Assembly (NCBI GenBank): GCA_902533625.1 | Contig: CACAMI010000007.1 | Span: 1-64,000, forward strand | DNA length: 64,000 nucleotides | Direction of reading: 5' to 3' | Source of the DNA: an uncultured Alphaproteobacteria bacterium | GTDB taxonomy: Bacteria; Pseudomonadota; Alphaproteobacteria; Rhodobacterales; Rhodobacteraceae | Notes under the pieces: generated by a model | The model's database searches: none | Told to the model about the DNA's origin: nothing | Seen by the model: only the letters and a program-made list of their open reading frames with translations | In this document: positions 48,330 through 59,391 of the stretch, piece by piece | Position numbering within the stretch: the stretch's first letter is position 1 | How the letters are laid out: each line of letters starts with the position of its first letter | Program-made: the position numbers and the translations under genes

Positions 48330-49301
48330 TTGTTACAACTGTATATTGAAGACAGCTTAGCACTTAAGAATGAAATCAAAGTGCTTAAATCTTCACAAAA
48401 TTTTAAAATAGACAGTGAGACTTCGCAACTTGAAACGTTGAGCTGTGAACAAAATCCCTCAGAATGTAACGAAACGGAATTATGTGAACTTGCTACACAC
48501 AGGATTGCAGGGGCGCAAAGAGGCTGGAAATCAGGTACTTTTAAAAAGTTTGTTGATGAAGCAAAGCGAAGAAACTTGACTTGTGGGTTGCTTGAACCGG
48601 ATTCTCTCAAAGAAATCGAAATTGAAGATAATAATCAAATTTGGCCCGATGCTTCAGAGTGCACGGGCGCTGGAGGATGTTCAGCTGGGAATAAAGTTTC
48701 TGCAGAACAACTAAGAGAAGAAAAGGCTAAGCGAAAAGAGGAAGAAGCAGAAAAGAGAGCTATTGAAGAAGAAATGAGGGCTGATAAAGAGGAGGCACGA
48801 TTAGCTGCTGAGGCTGAAAATAAACGTAAGGCTGAAGAGGAGGCAGTGAAACGAGAAAATACAGAAATGGCTCTTTATTTAGAGAATGCCCTTTCTGGCA
48901 GTTCACATGATCCACTAAAAATTTATCAGCTTATAATGTGGCATGACAAAAATTGTTTAAGAGGCATTTGGGAGGACAGATGTAGAGACTTTACGAAACT
49001 TAATGGATTAATAAAGGCGTTTAGTTTTATTGCTGATAATAAAAAACTTTTAATTGCCAGTAATCCTTCTCTGCTTACCAATTTGGGACAAGCTCACCTT
49101 GCTTTAGCAGTTCACCAAAGTGGTGCAAACGAATTGTGTAAAATCCCACTTTTTAGAGCTGGATGCTTTGAAGTGGCAATTAAAACTAACAATAATGGAT
49201 CTTTGGCAATAGCGTATTTAAAACAAGCTTCTCAATTGGGAGAAAGGGGCGCAATTACACTGCTAGTAGAAATTAATAATTTAATGGGCACAAACTATTA
49301 A
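48330..49301 (+). CDS. Unknown protein with marine-type LC-W-K-EAKRR motif and coiled coil
   Basis: A 323-residue ORF from TTG 48330; the true start is doubtful. Residues about 50-90 contain ELCELAT, then a Trp (GWKSGTF) and FVDEAKRRNLTCGL, a pattern I associate with secreted proteins of marine Alphaproteobacteria. Residues about 122-175 are a Lys/Glu/Ala-rich coiled coil. The C-terminal 140 residues are helical with several cysteines and a Sel1-like AIAYLKQASQLGE stretch. Upstream lies a broken signal peptide, so this looks like a decaying or truncated secreted protein. Function unknown. Confidence 0.55.
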   Translation: MLQLYIEDSLALKNEIKVLKSSQNFKIDSETSQLETLSCEQNPSECNETELCELATHRIAGAQRGWKSGTFKKFVDEAKRRNLTCGLLEPDSLKEIEIEDNNQIWPDASECTGAGGCSAGNKVSAEQLREEKAKRKEEEAEKRAIEEEMRADKEEARLAAEAENKRKAEEEAVKRENTEMALYLENALSGSSHDPLKIYQLIMWHDKNCLRGIWEDRCRDFTKLNGLIKAFSFIADNKKLLIASNPSLLTNLGQAHLALAVHQSGANELCKIPLFRAGCFEVAIKTNNNGSLAIAYLKQASQLGERGAITLLVEINNLMGTNY

Positions 49302-49493
49302 AAAAGCATATTAAATTAATGTTCACCAAAAAATATTTGTGATTAATCTTTGAAGAGTGGTGAAGTTTAGAAAGAAAAGCCGACACTACAGAAATAAATT
49401 TAAATATTAAGCATTCATACAAAGAAAAGCAGATTAAGGTGAATTTCTCATAAATAAACTAATAAAAACAATAGTTTATAATTAAGAATTCAT

Positions 49494-49509
49494 TCCCACT
49501 CAATAGTTC
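49494..49509 (-). repeat. Distal copy of the guaA 3' end (attachment-site-like repeat)
   Basis: The 16 bases TCCCACTCAATAGTTC here are identical to 50892-50907, inside the last codons of guaA (TIEWE). Both copies have the same orientation and lie 1,398 bases apart. The only complete gene between them is the HNH nuclease. The guaA 3' end is a known target for tyrosine-recombinase islands, so this is read as the outer attachment site. Confidence 0.75.
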
Positions 49510-49567
49510 TTTTTATATAAGTCATTGTTTTATATATATTTTTAAAAAGTTTGTAACTACTTTGTAA

Positions 49568-50824
49568 CTAATTTTCTCTCTCATCAAATTGATCTTTTTT
49601 ATATTGTAAGCAAACTCGATCAGGATGATAGTTTTTATCTCTAGGAAGGTGGATCTTCATGCCAGCATAGGGTTTTAATTGCTTATGCAATTCAAGGTCG
49701 TATAAAACACTTTGCGAAATCCTAACCTTGTAATTTTTATCAATCGATATCAAGTTATCTTCATAACATTTATCCATTAATTTAGATAAGCATATCCCAT
49801 TTTGTGGATCCATCCTTCGATCTTTATCTACACTCCAGGGAATGATATGGGCGCCTACCAGAAGAGATCGTGTACGGATACCAGTAATCGCGCATTGGTG
49901 GTTGTAATTGTTTTTTACATTGTCAGAAAATATTTTCTGATATGCGCCCCGATGTTTTCCAAGAGTCTCTTTATCTTCTACTGAGAAACTTCCAGAAGCA
50001 ATTTTGTTATGAGCAGAAATCATTGCTTCTTGTTTCATTTTTTCAGGTTTTAAATCTCCCATTCCTTTTGATATAAGAAAATTAAAATCCTCTTTCGATA
50101 TTTCATTCATTCCATAATTATTAAAGAAATGGTTCCAAGTTTGGTCTTTTTTCTTTCTTGTATCGGTAATCTCACCAGGTTCAATATCATTTTGATAGAT
50201 TAAGTTTTCAAAAGGGCAGGGATCCTCAATCATTGCGTATTGATCTCCATCCTGTACGTACTGCGGTTCAGATGTTTTTGCTTCTCTTATTTCTTTAACT
50301 TTGCCCGCTCCGAAAAAATAAAATTGCTTTGATGATGAAACTTTCTGGGGTGTTCTGTATATGAATAAGTCACCAGGTGAAACCTTATTATAACGGTACT
50401 TATTCCATGTATAATAAGAGTAATCTAAGTCCCGATGTGTTTTTTTTCCAGTGTCGAAAATAAAGTATTTTGTATTAGGGTTTCCAACCTCTATTTGAAA
50501 ATGATTTACATTACCTATTCGAACAATAGAAAAAACCTTCTTTGAGTGCGAAATCTGATATTTACCAAAATGTCTTTGAATTTTTAATGCTGTTGCAGTC
50601 GCTTTGATCCTTGCAGGAAAGCGAGTTTTGTCTTTGTTAGTAAACTTTGAAACATGGAAGTGACTACTATGCTCCAAGATATTTACTGAGTATGATCCTG
50701 CGTAACCATCGCTCTCCAAATCATTTAATGTAAATTTCAAGTTATCTGAAAATGAGGTTAATTCATTCAAAATCTTTGGTAGAATATCTGATTTTTTTTC
50801 ATCTGTAAAAGCAATATAAGTCAT
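49568..50824 (-). CDS. HNH endonuclease with EVE/PUA-like reader domain, predicted type IV restriction enzyme
   Basis: A 418-residue protein. Residues about 45-110 contain TRFPARIKATATALK and FGKYQISHS, a domain often found in HNH restriction proteins. Residues about 130-210 have YYTWNKYRYNKVSPGDLFIYR and FYFFGAGKVKEI, resembling EVE/PUA-like modified-base readers. The C-terminal HNH domain has QCAITG, GAHIIPWSVD and PQNGICLS. The usual third His (L-H-D in relatives) is Met here (KLMDKCYED), so cleavage may be altered. The gene is alone between two copies of the guaA 3' end. Predicted role: defence against DNA with modified bases. Confidence 0.75.
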   Translation of the reverse strand: MTYIAFTDEKKSDILPKILNELTSFSDNLKFTLNDLESDGYAGSYSVNILEHSSHFHVSKFTNKDKTRFPARIKATATALKIQRHFGKYQISHSKKVFSIVRIGNVNHFQIEVGNPNTKYFIFDTGKKTHRDLDYSYYTWNKYRYNKVSPGDLFIYRTPQKVSSSKQFYFFGAGKVKEIREAKTSEPQYVQDGDQYAMIEDPCPFENLIYQNDIEPGEITDTRKKKDQTWNHFFNNYGMNEISKEDFNFLISKGMGDLKPEKMKQEAMISAHNKIASGSFSVEDKETLGKHRGAYQKIFSDNVKNNYNHQCAITGIRTRSLLVGAHIIPWSVDKDRRMDPQNGICLSKLMDKCYEDNLISIDKNYKVRISQSVLYDLELHKQLKPYAGMKIHLPRDKNYHPDRVCLQYKKDQFDEREN

Positions 50825-50887
50825 GATATTATCAATAAAAATACTTTAATAAAGTTATTTAAGTTATTGATTTTAAACACTTTTCAT

Positions 50888-52451
50888 CTACTCCCACTCA
50901 ATAGTTCCTGGAGGTTTAGATGTTATGTCGTATGTCACACGATTAATGCCCTTGACTTCGTTAACAATTCTGGCGGAAGTTTCTCCAAGGAAATTGTGAG
51001 AGAATGGGTAATAATCTGCAGTCATTCCATCAACCGAGGTCACTGCTCTTAGAGCACAACTATAATTGTATGTTCGCTGATCACCCATTACACCAACTGA
51101 CTTCGCAGGGAGAAGTGCTGCAAAAGCTTGCCAGATTTCATCATATAAGCCGTGTTTTCTAATTTGATCAACAAAAACACTGTCTACTTTTCGTAGTAGA
51201 TCAACTTTTTCCTGATTAATTTCTCCTACGCAGCGTATTGCCAATCCAGGGCCAGGGAAAGGGTGGCGTGATACAAATTCTTTTGGTAACCCAATTTCTT
51301 TTCCTAAAGTTCGGACCTCATCCTTAAAAAGTTCTCTTAAGGGTTCCAAAAGTTTAAGCTTCATTTTTTTTGGAAGCCCCCCGACATTATGGTGCGATTT
51401 GATTTTAGCAGAGGGTCCTCCTGTTGGGGACACAGACTCTATCACATCTGGGTAAAGTGTACCTTGGGCGAGAAAGGTGACATCTTTTATTTCTTTAGCT
51501 TTTTTTTTCAAATACTTCAATAAACAAATTACCTATGATTTTTCTCTTCCTTTCTGGATCAGAAACGCCCTTTAGGGCATTAAGGAATAGTTTGTCTTCT
51601 TTTAAATGGATTAGTTTTATTTTAAAATTATCTTTAAACATTTTTACCACAGATTCTGCTTCCCCTTCTCTTAGAAGGCCATGATCGACAAAAATACAAG
51701 TCAATTTATTTCCTATAGCTTTGTGGATTAATAAGGCTGTCACCGAGCTATCTACTCCACCCGATAAACCACAAATTACTTTATTTTGTCCAACGCAAGT
51801 TTTTATTTTGGCAATTGCTTTATTTCGAAAGGATTCAACGGTCCAATCGTATTTAAATCCGGATATTTTAGAAAAGTTTTCTAATAATTTTTTCCCCATA
51901 GGTGTGTGGTGAACTTCAGGGTGAAATTGTACTCCATAAATCCTTCGGTTTACATCAGCAATTACAGCGTATGTTGCATTATCTGACTGTCCATAAACTT
52001 TAAATTCTTCAGGAATTTTAGAAACGGAATCACCGTGAGACATCCAAACGTCTTCATGCTTTTTCCTAAAACAACCTTTTAATAGATCTAAAGAGGCGCT
52101 AGTCTTTCGAAGTTTCGTGCGGCCAAATTCAGAAGTTTTAAAACTCTTTTTTACTTTTCCACCTAACATATGCATTAATACCTGTTGACCGTAACAAATA
52201 CCTAAGATTGGAATATTCATATTAAAAATGGATTTAGGAGGAAGAGGTGCATCTTTATCTGTTACTGATCGAGGTCCTCCTGAAAGAATAATGGCCTTAG
52301 GGTCCATTTCCTTTAGGAAAACACTGGAAATTTTTTGGAAAGGGTGAATTTCTGAATAGATATTTAACTCGCGAAGCCGGCGTGCAATTAATTGAGTTAC
52401 CTGACTTCCAAAATCAATTATGAGTAATTTCTCATGATTTAAGTTTTTCAT
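50888..52451 (-). CDS. guaA: GMP synthase, interrupted by a +1 frameshift
   Basis: The N-terminal glutaminase domain has Cys in GICYGQQVL and the His/Glu pair in FHPEVHHT. The ATP-pyrophosphatase domain has the P-loop GLSGGVDSS. The frame breaks at an A9 run on the coding strand (T9 at 51500-51508): with eight A it reads [19 protein letters not shown] and continues to GTIEWE at 50888, giving 520 residues, the normal length. The break lies inside the ATPase domain, not at a domain border, so this is not a natural two-subunit enzyme. It aminates XMP to GMP. Its 3' end serves as an apparent integration site. Confidence 0.9.
50892..50907 (-). repeat. guaA-proximal copy of the attachment-site-like repeat
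   Basis: Identical to 49494-49509. It overlaps the final guaA codons, with the guaA stop at 50888-50890. On the coding strand it reads GAACTATTGAGTGGGA. An element that integrates here regenerates the guaA 3' end, which is what is seen: guaA keeps its canonical GTIEWE terminus. Confidence 0.75.
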
Positions 52452-52614
52452 TTTTTACATTCTCTATATTGTGAATGTATTCAATATATTATTCTTAGTT
52501 ATTTTCTATAATAAAATGTCGTTACTTTATATAGATCAGGCGATAATAATCACTTTTTTTTTATTTAAATGAATAACATTGATTGGAAAGTAATTTCTGA
52601 ATAAGAGAAAATTA

Positions 52615-54150
52615 ATGACCAGGTTGAGATCAAGAGGTTCAGGAGGTGGTGCTGCAAGGAGAAAGGCTAGAACCTCTATAGAAATAGAATTTACAAAATT
52701 TATAGAAAGAAAAATACCTACTTACGAATATCTTGGTGATGAAGCTTTAGATATAATCGAATCAAATGCGGAAAGCGTTTTACAAGAGATAGGTGTTCGA
52801 TTTAGTGACAATCAATCAGCATTAAATCTGTGGAAGAATGCTGGAGCAGATATAAAAGATGATATTGTTAGAATACCAAAGGGCTTAGCAAAATCTCTTT
52901 GCGCAACAATTCCAAGTAAATTTTTCCAGAAAGCACGAAACCCCGAACGCTCCGTTGAAATTGGAGGCAACTCTATGGTTCTCGCGCCAGTATACGGACC
53001 ACCCTTTATTAGGACAGTTGAGGAGGGGAGAAGATATGCAACAATGTCTGATTTCAATAAACTGGTTAAATTAGGATACTCATCAAAATGGCTACATCAT
53101 TCTGGTGGAACAGTTTGTGAACCGACAGATGTCCCTGTTAACAAGAGACATTTAGACATGCTTTTTGCACATATGACTTTGTCTGATAAACCTTTTATGG
53201 GATCTGTTACGGAGCCAGAAAGGGCTGAAGATTCCGTCGAAATGTGTAAACTTTTATTTGGTAAAAATTTTGTCACCGAGAACGCAGTTATGACTTCGTT
53301 AATTAATATTAACTCACCTTTAACGTTTGACTCCACTATGATGGGGGCATTAGAGGTATATGCCCGTAATGGACAAGCTTGCATTGTGTCGCCATTTATT
53401 GTTGGTGGTGCTATGGCGCCTGTCTCAGTGACCGGGACCTTAACTCAAGTATTAGCAGAAGCTTTGGCAGGGTTGGCTTACTCTCAATTAATTAGAAAAG
53501 GTGCGCCAGCTATTTTTGGAGCTTTTGTATCTTCGATAGATATGAATTCTGGAGCCCCAACTTTTGGAACTCCAGAAGCATCAAAGATTTTATATGGTGC
53601 AGGTCAACTTGCCCGCCGTCTTAACCTTCCTTTTCGTTCGGGAGGTTCTCTCTGTGGTTCTAAACTGCCTGATGCTCAGGCTGGCATGGAGACAGTTAAT
53701 ACATTACAAGCAGCTCTTTTGGGTGGAGTGAACTTTATGTTGCATTCTTGTGGCTGGTTAGAAGGCGGTTTGGTAACTTCTATGGAAAAGTTTCTAATTG
53801 ATGCGGACCACTTGGGCAGCCTCCATTCTATGGCTGCCGGTGTAGATATTAGTGAAAATGCTCAAGCTATGGATGCAATAAAGGAAGTTGGGCCAGGTGG
53901 ACACTTTCTGGGTTGTGACCATACACAAAGAAATTTTAAGGATAGTTTTTGGCGTTCTAATATATTTGATTATAAGCCATTTGAAACGTGGTCCGAAGAA
54001 GGGGAAAGAGATACCGTTATGCTTGCCAATAATAAAATCAAAGAAACCCTTAGTAATTACGAAAAGCCACCACTTGATGCAGGTATCGAAGAGGCACTAA
54101 TTGAATATATTTCGAAAAAGAAAGCTTTACTTCCTGACTCTTTAGTATAG
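52615..54150 (+). CDS. MttB-superfamily methyltransferase, non-pyrrolysine, paralog 2
   Basis: A 511-residue COG5598 protein. Shared features with the paralog at 42222 are a basic N-terminus, the ESVLQEIGVRF-like first helix, a SVTGTLTQVLAEALAGL centre and the SKLPDAQAGMET motif. No internal TAG, so no pyrrolysine. The two proteins are clearly diverged and probably have different substrates. It is divergent from guaA with a 163-base A+T-rich gap and converges on tpiA with five bases between. No corrinoid protein or reactivase is nearby. Quaternary-amine demethylation is inferred from the superfamily. Confidence 0.85.
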   Translation: MTRLRSRGSGGGAARRKARTSIEIEFTKFIERKIPTYEYLGDEALDIIESNAESVLQEIGVRFSDNQSALNLWKNAGADIKDDIVRIPKGLAKSLCATIPSKFFQKARNPERSVEIGGNSMVLAPVYGPPFIRTVEEGRRYATMSDFNKLVKLGYSSKWLHHSGGTVCEPTDVPVNKRHLDMLFAHMTLSDKPFMGSVTEPERAEDSVEMCKLLFGKNFVTENAVMTSLININSPLTFDSTMMGALEVYARNGQACIVSPFIVGGAMAPVSVTGTLTQVLAEALAGLAYSQLIRKGAPAIFGAFVSSIDMNSGAPTFGTPEASKILYGAGQLARRLNLPFRSGGSLCGSKLPDAQAGMETVNTLQAALLGGVNFMLHSCGWLEGGLVTSMEKFLIDADHLGSLHSMAAGVDISENAQAMDAIKEVGPGGHFLGCDHTQRNFKDSFWRSNIFDYKPFETWSEEGERDTVMLANNKIKETLSNYEKPPLDAGIEEALIEYISKKKALLPDSLV

Positions 54151-54155
54151 CCTAT

Positions 54156-54911
54156 TTAAACTTTTTTAAATTCTTTTACTATTGAAAAAAAATCTTGTGG
54201 GTCTAAAGAAGCTCCCCCTATAAGAACTCCGTCAACTTCTTCTAATTTTAGAATTTTCTCGGAATTATCTGGTTTTACGGATCCGCCGTAAATAATCCTA
54301 CTGCTCCTTTCTATTTCCATATTGAATGCTTGGCTAATTATTTCTCTTATTAACGAATGCGTTTTGGATATTTCTGGCAGAGATGCCACTTGTCCACTGC
54401 CGATCGCCCACTTCGGCTCGTAAGCAACTACAAAGTCGACTTCCTTCAAATCATTTTTTAGAAAAATTTTTAGTTGGTTTTTCAAAACTGCTTCCGTGTC
54501 ATTATTTTGCCGTTCTGCCAAATTTTCCCCTACACAAATAATCGGAGTAAGGTTTTCATCAATAGCCCTCTTTACTTTCTCAAAAATATGCGAATCTTCT
54601 GATTGATAATTATCACGCCGCTCCGAATGCCCAATTATTATGTAGGATGCTCCAAGATCCCTTATCATTTTAGATGAAACGTCTCCAGTATATGCTCCGT
54701 TCGTTTTATAATGACAATCTTGAGCACCTACTTTTATTCCAAGTCTTTTGAATGCCTCAAAAGCTTGACCTAGATAAGGAAATGAAGGGCAAATCAGTAC
54801 TTCAATATTTTGAAAAGATTTAATATTGGGAAATTTTTTTACAAATTCTTCGATTAACTTTATATCACCATTCATTTTCCAATTTCCGGCAATAAGTTTA
54901 TCGTGGGGCAT
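54156..54911 (-). CDS. tpiA: Triosephosphate isomerase
   Basis: A 251-residue TIM. The N-terminal AGNWKMNG has the catalytic Lys, IIGHSERRD the electrophilic His, and AYEPKWAIGSG the catalytic Glu with loop 6. The phosphate-binding IYGGSVKPDN and GVLIGGASLD end the barrel. It interconverts dihydroxyacetone phosphate and glyceraldehyde 3-phosphate. It follows the SufA-like gene by 33 bases on the minus strand, away from the other glycolytic genes of the window and from secG, its common neighbour. Confidence 0.96.
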   Translation of the reverse strand: MPHDKLIAGNWKMNGDIKLIEEFVKKFPNIKSFQNIEVLICPSFPYLGQAFEAFKRLGIKVGAQDCHYKTNGAYTGDVSSKMIRDLGASYIIIGHSERRDNYQSEDSHIFEKVKRAIDENLTPIICVGENLAERQNNDTEAVLKNQLKIFLKNDLKEVDFVVAYEPKWAIGSGQVASLPEISKTHSLIREIISQAFNMEIERSSRIIYGGSVKPDNSEKILKLEEVDGVLIGGASLDPQDFFSIVKEFKKV

Positions 54912-54944
54912 ATCTTTCCTAGTATTATCGCTTATTGTGAAAAT

Positions 54945-55286
54945 CTAACCAAATTTGATAGATTCGCCGCATCCACAGGTTTCGGTGACATTAGGATTTC
55001 TGAATTTAAATCCACTTTCCAATAAGCCTACCTCATAATCAATTTCCGATCCAAATAAAAACATTTGTGCCATAGGATCTATAACTAATTTTGCTCCGTC
55101 TTTTTCAATAATTTCTTCATGCCCATAAAGTTTGTCTACAAATTCAAGGGTGTACTCCATTCCAGCGCATCCACCTTTTTTTACACCTACCTTCAGAGCA
55201 AATTTTTTGTCTTTTTTGGTAAGTTCTTTTATTTTTTCTGCAGCCTTTTTAGTAATTTCTACAGGAATTTTCTTTTCTTTTGACAT
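54945..55286 (-). CDS. sufA: A-type iron-sulfur carrier (SufA/IscA/ErpA family)
   Basis: A 113-residue A-type carrier. The three conserved cysteines are in KKGGCAGMEY and TETCGCGESI, which bind a transient 2Fe-2S or 4Fe-4S cluster. The upstream gene (SufT-like) overlaps by one base (TAATG). In Alphaproteobacteria these two genes close the suf operon; the sufBCDS genes are not in the window, so the pair seems separated from them. Assignment among SufA, IscA and ErpA is by context. Confidence 0.88.
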   Translation of the reverse strand: MSKEKKIPVEITKKAAEKIKELTKKDKKFALKVGVKKGGCAGMEYTLEFVDKLYGHEEIIEKDGAKLVIDPMAQMFLFGSEIDYEVGLLESGFKFRNPNVTETCGCGESIKFG

Positions 55287-55666
55287 TACATAAATCCCAA
55301 TTCCAACCTTGCCTCATCAGACATCATATCCATTCCCCACATAGGTTCCCAAACCATCTCGACATGGATCTTTTTTATTTCTTTAATAGTTTTGACGGCA
55401 TCTGCTACCCACCCTGGCATTTCATCTGCAACTGGACAGCCAGCCGCAGTAAGCGTCATATAAATATTTACATTATTTTTTTTATCTAACTCAATGGTGT
55501 AGATTAGGCCCAAATCATAAATATTTACAGGAATTTCCGGGTCAAAAACCGTTTTGAGAGCCAAAACAACTTTTTCATAAAGCATATGGCTTGTTGAGGA
55601 AGGTCTTATTAAAGGTTTCCCCTCCAAAAGTTCTGGTTTCATAGTATTTTCACCATTGTCGGTCAT
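55286..55666 (-). CDS. sufT: SufT/MIP18-family Fe-S assembly protein (DUF59)
   Basis: A 126-residue MIP18-family protein. The core reads FDPEIPVNIYDLGLIY, followed by the conserved Cys in TAAGCPVADEMPGWV and the MVWEPMWGMDMMSDEAR C-terminus. Such proteins help mature Fe-S clusters. It overlaps the SufA-like gene by one base, so the two are coupled. It is divergent from tgt with an 81-base gap. Confidence 0.9.
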   Translation of the reverse strand: MTDNGENTMKPELLEGKPLIRPSSTSHMLYEKVVLALKTVFDPEIPVNIYDLGLIYTIELDKKNNVNIYMTLTAAGCPVADEMPGWVADAVKTIKEIKKIHVEMVWEPMWGMDMMSDEARLELGFM

Positions 55667-55699
55667 TGCAGGTAACTTGTATTATTATTAATTTCCTAA

Positions 55700-56881
<1,182 letters not shown>

Positions 56882-56990
56882 GTTTTGGAGAAGTTTTTGC
56901 ATAACTGTAAATTAAAGCGGATAGGGTCTTGAAAAAATATAATGCATTAGCATATTAAAACGAATAGATTAATTAACTGAAAGGCTTAAA

Positions 56991-59391
56991 ATGGTCGAGC
57001 AAGAAGTGTTTAAACTCCCAGTATTACCTCTTAGGGATATAGTAGTTTTTTCCTAATATGATCGTAAGATTGTTTGTAGGCAGAGAAAAGTCTGTAAAAG
57101 CACTTGAAAGTGTTATGGCAAATGATCAGAAAATAATTCTGGCAACACAAAAAGACGCCTCCGTTGATGAGCCTAATACTGAAAACATTTTTACAGTAGG
57201 GGTTTTGGCACAAGTACTTCAGATTTTAAAGCTTCCTGATGGTGCAGTAAAAATTCTTGTCGAAGGGATTAAAAGGATTGAGATAAATGAATTTGTGCCT
57301 AATGAGGAGTTCTTTGAAGCAAATGCTAGAGCTTATGAAGACACTAGTTCTGATGATGGCGAACTTGAAGCTTTAAGAAGATCTGTTGTGGAAGAGTTTG
57401 ATAAATACTCCAGACTGAGTAAATCGATACCTGAAGAAGCAATAACTGCAGTAGCAGAATCTGATAGCCCTTTAAAATTGGCGGATACTGTTTCCGGCCA
57501 TATTGGAGTTTCAGTTGAGAAAAAACAATCATTGTTAGAAGAACAAAATTTAAGCAAACGGTTGGAAGAATTATTAGCTTTTATGCAGGGTGAAATGAGC
57601 GTACTTCGGGTAGAAAAGAAAATCAAATCACGGGTAAAGACCCAAATGGAGAAAACTCAAAAAGAGTACTATTTAAATGAACAGATGAAAGCGATTCAAA
57701 AAGAGCTCGGAGACCCTGATAGTACTGACGAATTAGGTGAATATGCTGATAAAATAAATTCTATAAAACTTTCTAAAGAGGCAAAAGAGAAGGCAGAAGG
57801 CGAACTAAAAAAATTAAAAACAATGTCGCCAATGTCAGCGGAGGCTACAGTTGTGCGGAATTATCTAGATTGGATAATTTCTGTACCATGGAAAAAGCGT
57901 GGAAGGGTTAAGAAAGATCTAAATGAAGCTCAGGGTATTTTGGATAAGGATCATTATGGCTTAGAGAAGATAAAAGAGAGAATAATAGAGTTTCTTGCCG
58001 TTCAAAATAGAAGTAAAAAAATGAAGGGCCCTATTTTATGTTTGGTAGGGCCTCCTGGAGTAGGAAAAACCTCCCTAGGAAAATCTTTAGCAAAAGCTAC
58101 TGGCAGAGAATTTCTAAGGATATCTTTAGGAGGGGTAAGAGATGAGAGTGAAATTAGAGGACATAGAAGAACATATATAGGTGCAATGCCAGGAAAAATT
58201 ATCCAGTCAATGAAGAAAGTGAAAACAGTTAACCCACTTATACTATTAGATGAAATAGATAAAATGGGTCATGATTTTCGAGGAGATCCAGCTAGTGCAA
58301 TGCTGGAAGTATTGGATCCTGAGCAGAATTCAGCATTTTCTGATCATTATCTGGAAGTTGAATATGATCTTTCTTCTGTAATGTTTGTAACAACTGCTAA
58401 TAACTACAACATGCCTAGACCGTTACTCGATAGGATGGAGATAATTTCACTTTCCGGGTACACAGAGCAAGAGAAAGTTGAAATTGCTAAATTGCACCTG
58501 TTAGATAAGCAAATGGAAGCACATGGACTGAAAAAAGAAGAATTTAGTGTTAAAGACGAGGCGCTGGTTGAGGTAGTAAGGTATTATACCCGAGAAGCTG
58601 GCGTAAGAAATATGGAAAGAGAGTTGGCCAAACTTTGTAGAAAGTCTCTTACAAAAATTTTGAAAGGTGAATTTAATTCAATAGAGATAAATTCTAGTAA
58701 TATTGAAGAATTTCTTGGGGTTAAAAGGTTTAAGTACGGCATAGCTGAGGAGCAAAATCAAATAGGCGTTACCACAGGTTTAGCTTGGACAGAAATGGGG
58801 GGGGACCTTCTTCATATTGAAGCCCTGAGTTTGCCAGGAAAAGGAAAAATGAAAGCCACTGGAAAATTAGGAGACGTCATGAAAGAGAGCATCGATGCAG
58901 CTTCCAGTTATGTTAGGTCAAAATCTTCTGAATTTGGGGTAAAGTCTGAGAAATTTGAGAAAGTTGATATCCATGTTCACGTTCCTGAAGGAGCCACGCC
59001 GAAGGACGGACCGTCAGCGGGTGTGGGAATGGTTACTTCTATCGTTTCTGTCCTAACTTCAATCCCGGTTCGTAAAGATGTGGCTATGACTGGCGAGATA
59101 ACTTTACGTGGAAATGTCCTTCCAATTGGCGGCCTTAAAGAAAAACTTCTAGCTGCACTTAGGGGTGGAATAAAGGAAGTTGTCATACCTAAGGAAAATA
59201 TTAAAGATCTAAAAGATATTCCTGATAATGTAAAAAATGATTTGGAGATCATTCCTGCATCTCATGTTAATGAAGTCCTCAAGGTGGCTCTTGAAAGTGA
59301 TTTAAAGCCATTAAGTGCTGAGGAACTTGAAGTGAGTAGCAAGGAGCCAAAAGATCTTACATCACAAGTGTCAGGAGATGTGACTCATTAG
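56991..59391 (+). CDS. lon: ATP-dependent protease Lon, interrupted by a +1 frameshift
   Basis: ATG 56991 starts VEQEVFKLPVLPLRDIVVF, then the frame hits TAA at 57054. The T6 run at 57046-57051 holds one extra base; with five T the protein reads RDIVVFPNMIVRLFVGREK and continues without break to 59391, 799 residues, the normal Lon length. The AAA+ module has Walker A GPPGVGKTS near residue 355. The protease domain has Ser in PKDGPSAGVGM and Lys in GGLKEKLLAALRGG. Lon degrades damaged and regulatory proteins. Many Alphaproteobacteria have hupB directly after lon; here tRNA-Val follows. Confidence 0.92.

Noticed and set aside
50888-52451. guaA read as a natural two-subunit GMP synthase
   Set aside because: The break lies inside the ATP-pyrophosphatase domain at an A9 run, not between the glutaminase and synthase domains, and one base restores the full protein.
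42222-54150. Pyrrolysine-containing trimethylamine methyltransferases
   Set aside because: Both MttB-family frames run from start to stop without any internal TAG.
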